Position numbers and translations under genes: made by a program
NCBI GenBank assembly: GCA_026214975.1
Contig: JAOBSW010000235.1
Location: 1-64,000 of the forward strand
Source of the DNA: Gentiana macrophylla
Lineage: Eukaryota; Streptophyta; Magnoliopsida; Gentianales; Gentianaceae
DNA: 64,000 nucleotides
Reading direction: 5' to 3'
Notes under the pieces: generated by a model
What the model was told of the DNA's origin: nothing
Databases searched by the model: none
The model's input: only the letters and a program-made list of their open reading frames with translations
Shown here: positions 35,522 through 46,384 of the stretch, piece after piece
Layout: each line of letters starts with the position of its first letter
Position numbering within the stretch: the first letter of the stretch is position 1

Positions 35522-38388
35522 CTACTCAGTCTGCTGAACATAAGAGGTGGAATGGTCTTTGTGAGAATATCGACATTCAGTGGTGAGGAACATCTTGAAG
35601 TTGAATGATATGTGCATCAATCTTCTCTTTAAGAAAATGTCTGTCAATGTCCACATGTTTTGTTTTATCATGATGAGCAGGATCCTCTCGCCATGCATAA
35701 TTTGAATTATTGTCACAAAGCAGAGTATGATGGGTTCTTTGGGAGGTTCTTTGGAGTTCAAGAAGGACTCTTTTTCGACCACAATTGCTTCACAAATGCC
35801 CAAAACAAGTGCCACGAATTCAGCTTCAACACTACTTCAGATACATTAGGTGTTTCTTGCTTCTCCAAGTGACAAGATTATCCCATACATATGACCGTTG
35901 CTTTGTGGTAGATCTTACGTCTATGTGGCAACCAAACCCATCAAACATCGAGTATAGACCTTAATGGATCTCTCAGTAGACTTAGTGAAATGTAAGCCTT
36001 GGCCAGGAGTTGACTTTAAGTATCTCAATATTCTGTAGATAGCATCCCAATGTTGCCCAGTAGGGCAATGCATGAATTGACTGACAAGGCTAACTCTATA
36101 TGCAATATCAGGTCTTGTATGAGAGAGGTAAATGAGTTTCCCTACAAGTCTCTGATATTGATCCTTTCTGACAGCAAGATTACCATGCACCAAAGAATTA
36201 CTTGGGTCTACTGGAGAGATAGCAGGTTTGCACCCTATCATGCCAGTTTCCTTCAGCAGGTCGAGCATATACTTCCTCTGTGAGACTGAGATACCCTGGC
36301 TGTTTCTGGCTATTTCCATGCCAAGAAAGTACTTGAGATATCCCAGATCTTTAACTTGGAACACTTTTGCCAGAAGGGTCTTCAATTGTTGGATCTCAGC
36401 AGGGTCATCACCAGTAAGGATGATATCATCCACATAGACAATAAGAATGGATCTTTTCTGGTTGGTTGTTTTGATAAACATGGTGTGATCTGAGTTGCAT
36501 TGATGATATCCAGCAGCTTTAACCACAGTAGTAAGTTTGCCAAACCAGGCTCGAGGGGACTGCTTCAGGCCATATAGAGATTTCCTCAGTTTGCAAACTT
36601 TCCCTTGAGTGTGAGTGTTGGCAAAACCAGGAGGTACATTCATATAGACTTCCTCAGTAAGGTCACCATTTAGGAAAGCATTCTTGATATCCAATTGGTG
36701 GAGGGCGATCAATTTGGATGACAAGTGAGATCGATGTACTGGACAGGTGTTTAGCTTTGCCACAGTGCAAAGGTCTCTGTGTAGTCAAGTCCATATGTTT
36801 GAGTGAATCCCTTGCAACCGGGCCTAGCTTTGTATTTGTCAATAGTACCATCAAGATTGTACTTGCTAGTGAACGACCATTTATAGTCGATTGTCTTCTT
36901 TCCACGTGGGAGAGTGGTGAGGTCCCAAGTATGGTTGTCAAGAATAGCAATTTTTGGTTTTGTGTTTGCCTTCCACCTATCATGTTGAAGAGCTTCCTGT
37001 ATATTCTTAGGAATGGAGTGAGAATCCAAGTCCTGTGTAAACATAACAAAAGAAGGTGGCAAGTGATCATAAGACACATAAGTATGAATAGGGTGATTAG
37101 TGCATGATATCTTTCCCTTTTGGACAAAGAACAATGGAGTCGTCATCAATATCGTGGAATGAGCAGGGAGTCGGTGAGGCTCGGGAGGTTCGATGAGCTC
37201 GTGAGTCTGCCGAGGCTCGATGTATGATCTTTGGGGCTCGATGAGGTCATTGGGGCTCAGTGAATTTCTTGAGGTTCGTGAATCTCTTTGAGGAGTTGGT
37301 TGAGGGATTGGAGTGAGCTCAATTTCAATAAGGTTTCCATTTGTGACTGTCTCAAGAGGTTTTTCGTAGTATGGGGTTTTTTCAAAGAATTTTACATCCA
37401 TAGAATTGTAAAATCTTTTGTCAATGGGAGAATAACACTTGTAACCCTTTCTGTCTTTGGCATAGCCTAGGAAGATGCACTTATGAGCTTTGGGATCAAG
37501 TTTGCTTATGTGTTGGGCATGAATATAGACAAACACAGTACATCCAAAGATCTTTGGAGGCAAGTCAGCAATGAGATGAGGGCATGAATGAGTTATCAGC
37601 AGGGTTTGGATGTGAGTCTTGAAACCTAACACTCTACTGGGTAACCTGTTGATCAGATATGTGGCTGTTAATATAGCTTCACCCCACATGTATTTTGGCA
37701 CATGTGTGGTGAACATGATTGATCTAGCCATCTCCAGTAAGTGCCTATTTTTCCTCTCAGCAACCCCATTCTGCTGAGGTGTCTCTACACAGCTACTGAT
37801 GTGAACAATTCCCTTATCATTCAGGAAGGTGCTGAGGTTGGACTCATAGTATTCCAGGGCATTATCTATTTTTAAGATTTTAATCTTAGTGTCAAATTGA
37901 GTGGATACCATGTTATAGAATTCTTGGAAGATGGTTCCAACTTCGGATTTATCTTTCATAAAAAACAGCCATGTGATTCTGGTATGGTCATCTATGAAGG
38001 TGACAAACCACCTCTTCCCTATTATACTTTTAACTCTTGAGGGTCCCCATACATCACTATGAATCAAAGTGAAATGTGTGGAAGGAAAATAAGGTATTTT
38101 AGTATACACAGATTTAGTAAGCTTGGCAAACTGACAGATATCATATTGAAGATCACTGAGGTTACATCCTTTAAACAATTCAGGAATTACAGACTTTAAA
38201 TAACCAAAACTTGGATGACCTAGTCTATAATACCAGAGTATGATATTGTCTAAGGTTTGGTTGCAGGCTGCTGAGGCTGTTTCAGTCTTTGGTCTTCTGT
38301 CTTCAGCAGGGTTGACCACAAACAATCCTGAGCAGGCTTTAGCTCTCCCAATCACTTCCTGTGAAGAAAGATCCTGGAATATACACTG
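35522..38388 (-). pseudogene. Element B pol: integrase, reverse transcriptase, RNase H (broken)
   Basis: Frame 36751-38355 holds the pre-integrase zinc-binding region (LGHPSFGYLK), then the integrase core with HSDVWGP, KIDNALEYY and NGVAERKNR, giving the D-D-E triad. It then runs into reverse transcriptase (WDLTTLPRGKK, KARPGCKGFTQ). A frameshift near 36760 moves the rest to frame 35921-36763, which has LHQLDIKNAFLNGDL and VYVDDIILTG, the catalytic Y-V-D-D. RNase H (35522-35920) is decayed. These proteins would copy and integrate the element; the breaks make B non-autonomous now. Confidence 0.92.
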
Positions 38389-38393
38389 ATTGT
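38389..38393. repeat. Target duplication ATTGT of element C (left)
   Basis: ATTGT here matches ATTGT at 46380-46384 after C. Joining the two sides restores a continuous match to the uninterrupted relative D. Confidence 0.8.
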
Positions 38394-38841
38394 TAATAAT
38401 TATCTCTTAATTATTTAATCCTTGGAGGTTAAGTTTTACTCTCCTATATAAAGAGAGTTCTCCCAAGCCTTTTGACACATATAATAACACGCCATTTAGT
38501 GTAAGAATATAGCTTGGAATTTTCGGCTATAGTTCTTTGGGTTTCGAGTTGGAATAATCTTCGGGATTATTCCGGTAGCATACCAAGGAGGTCCGGCGGC
38601 AGGAAACACCATCCACTTGGTGTTGCTGGGAGACACACGTTGGAAGACGGTGGCTGCTCAATCACGTGTTCTTGGAGCCTTTGTTCTTGGAGTTAAGCAC
38701 CATAAAAAGGTAAAATCCTAAACCCCCTTGTAGGTTTAGATCTTTAATTTATGTTCTTTGTTTCGTTTAGATCTAGATCTGATGCTTTCCGCTGCGTAAT
38801 CGGGTCAATCTATGATTGATCCGACGATATTACATCTAATA
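38394..38841 (+). repeat. 5' LTR of element C, 5'-truncated (448 bp)
   Basis: It matches 45932-46379 with about six differences. It starts 'taataattatctc' instead of the TG start found at 44559. A TATA motif CCTATATAAAG is at 38443-38453. Confidence 0.85.
38443..38453 (+). promoter_or_regulatory. TATA box in 5' LTR of element C
   Basis: CCTATATAAAG, identical in the 3' LTR (45981-45991) and in both LTRs of A. Transcription would start about 30 bp downstream and run through the leader hairpins. Confidence 0.6.
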
Positions 38842-38843
38842 AG

Positions 38844-38855
38844 TGGTATCAGAGC
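38844..38855 (+). promoter_or_regulatory. Primer-binding site of element C
   Basis: TGGTATCAGAGC, a perfect match to the initiator tRNA-Met complement, two bases after the LTR end. Confidence 0.9.
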
Positions 38856-40375
38856 CTTTGATTTAACGATCAAAGAATATGAGTTTTAGATCTAGGAGTG
38901 GAAAATCATGTTTTAAGTGTTTTTTTTTTTGTAAATTCGAAATTTATCATGTTGTATGCTTGTGAATGTTGTGGTTGAAGAGATGGATTGGGTTGGTACT
39001 GTTTACCCGTAGATCTATTTTGTAGCTCCTTTGTTTAGTAACAATTGAGCATATGAATTGTATTTTTTTTAATGTCAATTTTCGAAAATTCATTGTAAAA
39101 GTAGCATCTTTTATTGTAATTTTGTTATTCCGGGCTCGAAAAGATGAAGATCTTGCTGAAAAGATGAAGATCGAGGCGAAACCCAAGGTATGAACGAGGA
39201 GAAACGGTTTAAATTTTTTTTAAAAACTGCTACAGGACTGTCTGCGACGCTGAAAAGCGTCGCTATAAGTCCTGTTTATAAATTGCATGCGGCTAGGGTA
39301 TAAAGCTTGCGGCTGTGTCACAAATTTTTTTGTAACCTAATTTTTTTATAAAAGGCTGCTGTATGGCAGAAAATAAAATTAAAAAAGAAAAGAAAAAATT
39401 TCTGGGAATTTTTTTTTGTAACAGCCGAAAGAGGAAAGAAAAAGTTTTTTTTATTTTTTGGCAGCCGCATGTAATAACAAAAAAAAATAAATTTGTTTGA
39501 TTAATTATAATAAATTGGTTTTATTTAATTAAAAAGACCTTTCTCCTCTCGGGTGTTCGTGGTTCGTGATTCGGCGGTTCGAGTTCAAGATTCGAAAATC
39601 AAGACTCGAAGACATAGTATAAGTTTTACTTTTCCTTTGAAAATAGTTAGTCGGAAGTACCAAACGGTCCATCTCTTGCGGTGTTACTTTTCGGTATAAT
39701 TTTGTGTTTGATCAAGATTATGTGCTTAAAACCGGAAAATTGACATGACTTGCATCTTCATGATTCCACTCCAATGCATACATGTAGCTAGTTTATTTCG
39801 AATAAATTAGGCATGTATAACTCGAATAATTAGTATGAATGCTTATTAATTTAATATGTGGTAGTTAAATAATAAGTAGCTAATTATAAAAACCGAGGAC
39901 CCGGGTTTTTGTCAATCGTAACGATTTTAGTGATGGATTCTCGGTGAATCCCACTTGGATAAATCGTTGAGCTTTTCGGTGATGACTTCTCAGTGAACCC
40001 ACCTTAAACAGAAACGAGATTACGCTTTCGGTGACAATTTAGAAATCGGAGAATCTTAGTACATGGGTTCGGAAATGGTCTAATCATGGTTGGGCGAGTT
40101 CAACCAAGCTTCGGCTCAATCGACTCCCCTCCACATGTGATGTACGTTACATCAGTTCGACAGACTTAGCATAGCCGATAAGCCTTCGGGTGAACGGGCT
40201 TCTCTTGCGGATTGGCCTGAGCTCGTCATATATGTTCCAACGAATAAGGCGGTGTAGGCTTGCACTACATAACCGACCTATTCGGAGTACTTTGATTTAT
40301 TGTTTCTTATTGTCAAGGCCAAAACCGTAATTAGTAAACCCACCACTTTTTCAAAATATTGAGTGGGATAGGGGA

Positions 40376-40800
40376 AGGTGACAGCCAACCCCACGGCCTC
40401 TACTATAGATGCAAGCACGTGAGAGAAGGGTGACGCCTCGTGCCGTAATTAGTAAACCCACCCCTATCAAAATTCAAGGCTTGGTCTCCGAAAGGATAGA
40501 ATTTCGGGTACTCATTGGGTCACTGTCCGACCCTAAAGGCGGCATACTTGAGGCGTACTTTGAGGTCTGATATAGTAGGTCACACTCATTATGGATATTT
40601 TTGAAATATCTAGGCTAGAATAAGGAAGGTAATCAATGATAAAGAGCCGGGATGTCTGATTCCCATGAGATGTTCGATTCCAGAAGCTTTATCATTGAGA
40701 GAGATTGTCTCAGTTTAACCATCATTGTGCTGATACCGACCCTAAAGGCGGCGGTACGATGCGAGGTTAAATCCTTGGAATGGTAGGATAAACTTTTTTA
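40376..40800 (+). ncRNA. Conserved leader block of element C with covarying hairpin
   Basis: It matches A (30488-30915, minus strand) through a chain of conserved blocks. It contains a perfect 12-bp hairpin, arms 40633-40644 (TCAATGATAAAG) and 40687-40698 (CTTTATCATTGA). A has a different stem sequence at the same place that still pairs. Conserved 'gggatgtctgattc' sits in the loop, and 'gagagagattgtctca' follows the stem. No reading frame spans it. The ncRNA label reflects inferred structure only. Confidence 0.5.
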
Positions 40801-41184
40801 GTTTATAATTCCTAAAATAAAAATCTAGTAGTGAAATTTTAATTTTGAATTTAACTTTCTGTCATGTTTATTTATAACTTTAATCTCTAGAGCTACTAAA
40901 GCTGTTAGTAATAGGACTTCATTAAAAATGTGAGAGTAACAAGTACGTTGTAATTATCAATAAATGCGATTAACTTTTCGGAAGAGATTTTCTCTTGAGC
41001 CTTTAAAAACATAAGTGACATAGTACATGTATGCCACGGGTGTCACTCGTATTGAACGAGAGACGACCATACTTAGTTTACAAAAAGATGACATAGGACT
41101 ATCAGATAAAATTCATTTTAAAAAGTGTAATTACACATCAAATTTCTAATTGAAAATTTGGAAAATCATATACATAAGGCGTTG

Positions 41185-41538
41185 CTAGTTAGACGGTATT
41201 TGGAACCGATAAACTAGTGGGAGCCTTAGTCTTATGATTTGTTGTTTTTCTGAATCATTAGAAATGTGTAATGGACTGCACAAGAGTTTTTCCATTCATT
41301 GGAAAAACAAGAATAAAGCGTTACTAGTTAGACAGTATTTGGAACTGATAAACTAGTATGAGCTTAGTTCTGGAGATTTTATAATCTTTGAAACATCATG
41401 AACACAGCATTGCTAGTTAGACAGTATTTGGAACTGATAAACTAGTGGGAGCTTAGTTCTAGGTGATGTTCTAATCTTTGGAAAAATCATAAATACAAAG
41501 TATTGCTAGTTAGACGGTATTTGGAACCGATAAACTAG
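41185..41538 (+). repeat. Hairpin repeat array, four copies in element C
   Basis: Hairpins at 41185-41217, 41323-41357, 41413-41445 and 41506-41538. Each has an outer stem CTAGTT/AACTAG, a 3x3 internal loop (AGA/ATA), a 4-bp inner stem and the invariant loop ATTTGGA, and three of the four are followed by GGGAGC. The inner stem is CGGT/ACCG in copies 1 and 4 and CAGT/ACTG in copies 2 and 3, a paired change. Spacing is irregular (138, 90 and 93 bp). The same hairpin occurs twice in element A. Confidence 0.9.
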
Positions 41539-43330
41539 TGGGAGCTTTGGTCGTATGATTTGTCGATTAGAAAAATCGATAGTCCAAGCAAGTAACACTG
41601 AACATCCCACAGTTCAAGAGTAGAGTCTACTCAAAAGAACTGCTAGTTCAAGACTGTTTCCATCTAAGGAAAGTCAAGAATGGGAAAGAACGTTTATACG
41701 TGTTAGTCGTCTAAACTAAGTAGTTTTAAGGCTAAACCGGAAAATTAATAAATTGGAAATTAGAGGATAAGGAAAGTGATTTCGGACCACTGACCAATGC
41801 ATCCTAGCAATTTTTCGAAAGCTAAAGTTCTTTGGAAGAACTAGGTAGCTTTGCATTAAACGATAAATAAAATAGACAACGGGCAGTTATTTCAGATAGA
41901 CTAGTGGGAGTGATATAAGGAAATGAATCTCGGATTCAATTCTTGAGTATCACAGAAAATTCATTTTCTGTTTTCGGATTCGTTGGAACGAACGTATTCG
42001 TTTTCAATATGATAATTTGTTTGTCATATTGACGATAAATATAACATTCGTAGTACGAACCCATGACTCGGACTTTTGTTTGATAAAGTCGAACCACTAA
42101 GAAATCTTTGAATAGGTATATGTAACACATCTTAAAATATATAAACGCAAATGGTTTCCGTATTTCGATAAACGCTTCTTTTATTCTATTAATTAGTGCA
42201 TATTCCTAAAGACAAGACTCAAGATCGGCTTATGGTGATTCCTATCTCCCAGTCAAAGGAACACTGTCTCAAAGGAACCATGACTAAGCTTCCTTTCAAT
42301 CGGGAAAGGGTAATAGATTCAAAGAAGTTACATAGCTTGTTCATATAAACCTTCGGGGTCATATGAAAGATACAAGCTAGTGGGAGCTTTTAAGTAGTGA
42401 CATATTGTCTAATAACTACTCGAAACTCCGGTAAGTTTATTCAAAAATATTTGGAGGAAATCTCTGATTTCACCAGAGATAGAGTATTCCATACTCAGAA
42501 ATAGGTTGTTGCGTAGTCTTCGGGACTGATGCTCGGCCTGCCTCACAGTGAAATGTTTTCACTAAGGGATACACCATAAATTTGCCTTATATAGTTATTG
42601 ATGTGCTACGATCACATTTCTTTGAACTCATTTAAGATATTGGTTGCAAAATAACGGTTTACGTTGTTATGAAAAAACGAGAAGTCTACCAAAAAGATAC
42701 CTAAGCATTTGTGGATAATGAGTGAATTCGGTTCACCCCACTTCCATAAATAGAGGCATTTAGCTGCGAGTGCTTGAAGGTAGGACTGGCAATTTTGCAT
42801 ACACGTTCAGGTTGTGAAGTATCTTAATGCATTGAGTAAAGGTTGGTTATAAAACTCGTAAAATCAGAGTATGATGGTTATACTGTCAAACTCGGTCTGA
42901 TAGAGTCTATAAATAACAACCTTGGATCTTGAAGTATTTGTACTCAAGATGTTACTAATCGATGTGTTCGATCCACATCCAACACCGGCGATTGGTGATA
43001 ACACTAATAAGAACTACTAAACTAGATCAAGTATATCAATCCACCCCGAACGCAGGTGGGAGTATGGTTTGTCCATTACCCATTGCAGGACCTTACGGTC
43101 TATAGGGTAGATTGATGACCTATAGTCCTTCGTAGGTGTATAGGATCCCGATCATAGAGGTTGGTTTAAAAGCCATAACCACTGTGAATGGAGTTTGATA
43201 CTCGGGTTCTGTTGGAACTCTTGTAGAACCACCCGAGTATCTCAGGCCCAGGTGGGAGTAATTGGAACTACACGGAGAAGAGTCGATTGAATAGGAAAGT
43301 TTAACTTTCACCATAAAGTTTGAGTAATTT

Positions 43331-43540
43331 AGGGGTGATTCCCTAAAAGGTAGAGAGTTAACTGGACCGTGATCTCCTTACCACTCGTCTTGCTTGATTT
43401 TGTCAGAAAGCGGGAAATAGGGGTGATTCCCTAAGACTTCCTTGCCGAACAACGGAATCTGAATTCATTCAAAACAGAAGGGTTTTAGCTAAGAACAAAT
43501 AACGAATTTGTTACAAAGCAGAAAATAGGGGTGATTCCCT
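43331..43540 (+). repeat. Palindromic repeat AGGG-GTGATT-CCCT, three copies in element C
   Basis: Copies at 43331-43344, 43419-43432 and 43527-43540. The last two lie in a unit of about 108 bp that also repeats '(c/a)aaagc(g/a)g(g/a)aaatag' before and 'taagac' after. Element A has similar copies at 28311-28424. Confidence 0.75.
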
Positions 43541-43859
43541 AAGACCTTTTTGCGAGACTAACGGTATCTTAATTTATTCAAAAAGAACCTTTGGCAGGAA
43601 GCCTGCCATAGCTTATATCCTTTGGGGATTAAAGCAAACCTTTAGGTCATTTCAAAGTCATATATTTTAATATGTGGACTTGACGAGAATGTTGATAAGT
43701 CTTTCAGTAGGCGGGCATCAATATTAGTAAAGTAGTATGTAGATTAGTGTTTGTGAATGGTAACATCAAAGCGATTAGAAACAACATGGGTGTGTTATCT
43801 GAAGTCAGAGTCTGACATGCCATTGTGATTCATTCTAAAGGATTTGATTCGCTCAAATC

Positions 43860-44410
43860 CGCGAGAATCGATCATTGGCAATCCCATCCATTCACTTGGT
43901 TAAGACATTCTTGCATTTATGCAGCATTAACGATGTAGTCTACCCTACCTCTCAGGAATGCTTGTCTAAACCTGCAGATGAATTCTAAATGGGATGTTTA
44001 GTGAATCCTCAAGTCTCTTCGGGAGAACGAGGAACAATATGCTAGTATATTTAGGTGCAAACTAGAATATAAGTGATAACACTGATTCTGGCTTTAGGTC
44101 AGATTGAGGATGATCGTTAAATTGATCTCGGTCTCAGTGTTTACACATGTGATAACGTATTATCCAGTACCATCTCATTGTGAATACATTGGAGAGGTAG
44201 CTCATAAGGATTTTGCAGTCGCTAGAGGTCATAAGCATATTGAAATCGTACCACCGGATCAGATGGAAGGGCGACGTTTCGATCCCAAAGATTTGACTCA
44301 AGCCACTAACCTACCTGATCAGTGTACCGAGTCACATAGTATTCGGATTCTAAGTACGCGCCGGGTCACTGACCTACCCTGCGGCGGCACACTCCGGTCG
44401 TGCTTGGAAG
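43860..44410 (+). pseudogene. Decayed copia RNase H and 3' end of element C pol
   Basis: TDSGFRSD is followed, after a frame change, by EDDR and LGLSVFT, the start of copia RNase H. GHKHIEIV corresponds to the KHIE landmark seen in A. Frames are broken by stops and indels. The 103-codon frame 44104-44415 crosses this remnant but is not an independent gene. Confidence 0.65.
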
Positions 44411-44472
44411 GCTGAATTACTAAGATGTGCTTGGAGGGTACAGATTTGAGGGATACGTCTCACTTGTTTTGA

Positions 44473-44557
44473 GCAAGTGGGAGAATGTTTTAGATATAGA
44501 TAAATAAGGGTGTGCTCTAAAACAATTAATCCACTTGCCTTTCGTGCAAGTGGGAGA
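44473..44557 (+). promoter_or_regulatory. Doubled polypurine tract of element C
   Basis: GCAAGTGGGAGA occurs at 44473-44484 and again at 44546-44557, the second directly before the LTR start at 44559. Between them is 'ataagggtgtgctctaaaa', which is also conserved in A. Confidence 0.7.
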
Positions 44558-44558
44558 T

Positions 44559-46379
44559 TGTTAGGTGTAGTGCCCGAAAGACAATTATCTAATTGTTTTA
44601 GGACAGAATTAATAATTCATCTTATTATATGCATTTATGTTTATAATTAAGACACTACTGAAAACCCTAAGTACCTCGTTTATGTAATCACATAACTCAG
44701 TGTATGGCTATACACAAGAGGATTGAGTTAGTGAGATGTACTTAAAATTAACTTAGTCCGTAGCGTTTATTAATATGAGTATGGGTCTCATGATTAATTT
44801 GCTAATAATGCGCCCATAACACTTTTAGGTGTGATGATCTTATTCGATTCATCGGTAATAGTGGTACCTAGTGGGCGTTTATATATGATGATAATCATAT
44901 AAATTTGGACCGATTTGATTGAGTTCTCGATATAATTCCGTAATCAAGAAGTCTTATTGAATCACAAGATGATCATATATGGATTAATCTTAATCTCGAG
45001 GTGATCTGAGGCATTTAACGCTAGACTAGGGTAGAGTTTGATGTGTTAGTAAGGATCACTTGAAGTATGTGGTCCAACACTTCTCGTTGGCTCTATTCTC
45101 GGGATGAGTGAGTAGTCCGTGCTATCACGAATATGGAATCCATTCATTCCTCGGGAGTAGCAGACAGTTCCTTATTTGTTGACCACAGAAAGCGATCGAT
45201 CGGCCGAGTTCATATTATATTGGATATGAACTAATTGATCACTAGGGGTTAATGGTAAATAAGGATAATATGTTTCGAGAAGGGTTTACGGAAATATCCC
45301 GAATCGAAGTGAGCGATCATGGAGGATTTATCTCGTATGTAATGATTATATCATGGACGCTTTCGATTCATAAATTGAGTGTAAGTTATATATATTCGAT
45401 AGAATTGGTTTGGGTTTATGGTGGTGTAATCCCGAATTAATAGGTTGGATATAATTATTACATCGACGAATAATTTTATCTAATTGATTGTAGCTTATTG
45501 AATATGGGTCCATGGTCCCCGACGTGGCTCTAATATAGCATAATTGGATTTCTCGTCGTTTCACCTCAATTATAATTAAATAGTGGATTGGGCTATTTAA
45601 TTTGATATGTGGATTAATTGTTTAGTTGGACTAAATAATTAAATACACGTAAAAGACATTTTTCGTGGACTCAGCCCAAATTAGTGTGTTGACCTTTTGA
45701 CCTCATTGGTCAAATATAGGAAAAATGCGTGGATCTTTTCTTTTGATGAAAGGTGGCGCAAATTTGGTTAATAATTAGAGAGAAATTAGTTTTCTTGGAT
45801 AATTATTTGACATGTGATTTATCTTTTATTTGTTAAATGATAATTCATGGAATAATAGATAATAATATGATTTATCCAAATTTGTTTTGGATAATTATTT
45901 TATTTATCTTTTATTTGGAAAAGGATTAATGTAATAATTATCTCTTAATTATTTAATCCTTGGAGGTTAAGTTTTACTCTCCTATATAAAGAGAGTTCTC
46001 CCAAGCCTTTTGACACATATAATAACACACCATTTAGTGTAAGAATATAGCTTGGAATTTTCGGCTATAGTTCTTTGGGTTTCGAGTTGGAATAATCTTC
46101 GGGATTATTCCGGTAGCATATCAAGGAGGTCCGGCGGCGGGAAACACCATCCACTTGGTGTTGCTGGGAGACACACGTTGGAAGACGGTGGCTGCTCAAT
46201 CACGTGTTCTTGGAGCCTTTGTTCTTGGAGTTAAGCACCATAAAAAGGTAAAATCCTAAACCCCCTTGTAGGTTTAGATCTTTAATTTATGTTCTTTGTT
46301 TCGTTTAGATCTAGATCTGATGCTTTCCGCTGCGTAATCGGGTCAATCTATGATTGATCCGACAATATTTCATCTAACA
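44559..46379 (+). repeat. 3' LTR of element C (1821 bp, complete)
   Basis: TGTTAGGTGTAGTGCCCG...TCATCTAACA, followed by the target duplication ATTGT. Homologous to the LTRs of A (shared 'gcccgaaagacaatt' and 'actgaaaaccctaagt' phrases). Confidence 0.9.
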
Positions 46380-46384
46380 ATTGT

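Larger units (their letters stand above)
38394..46379 (+). mobile_element. Element C: copia-derived LTR retrotransposon, plus strand, non-coding
   Basis: Inserted in B with target duplication ATTGT. The 3' LTR is 44559-46379 (1821 bp). The 5' LTR is only 38394-38841 because its first ~1.37 kb is missing. The primer-binding site is at 38844. The internal region (about 5.7 kb) has no gene-length frame, but a decayed RNase H is readable near 44080-44300. The 448 bp shared by the LTRs differ at only a handful of positions, so C moved recently although its pol is ruined. Confidence 0.9.

Noticed and set aside
41185..41538. Hammerhead-type ribozyme (retrozyme) in element C
   Set aside because: The conserved core CTGATGA...GAAA expected of hammerheads is not arranged around these hairpins.
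44104..44415. Independent 103-codon gene
   Set aside because: It overlaps decayed copia RNase H landmarks and a duplicated leader segment inside element C.
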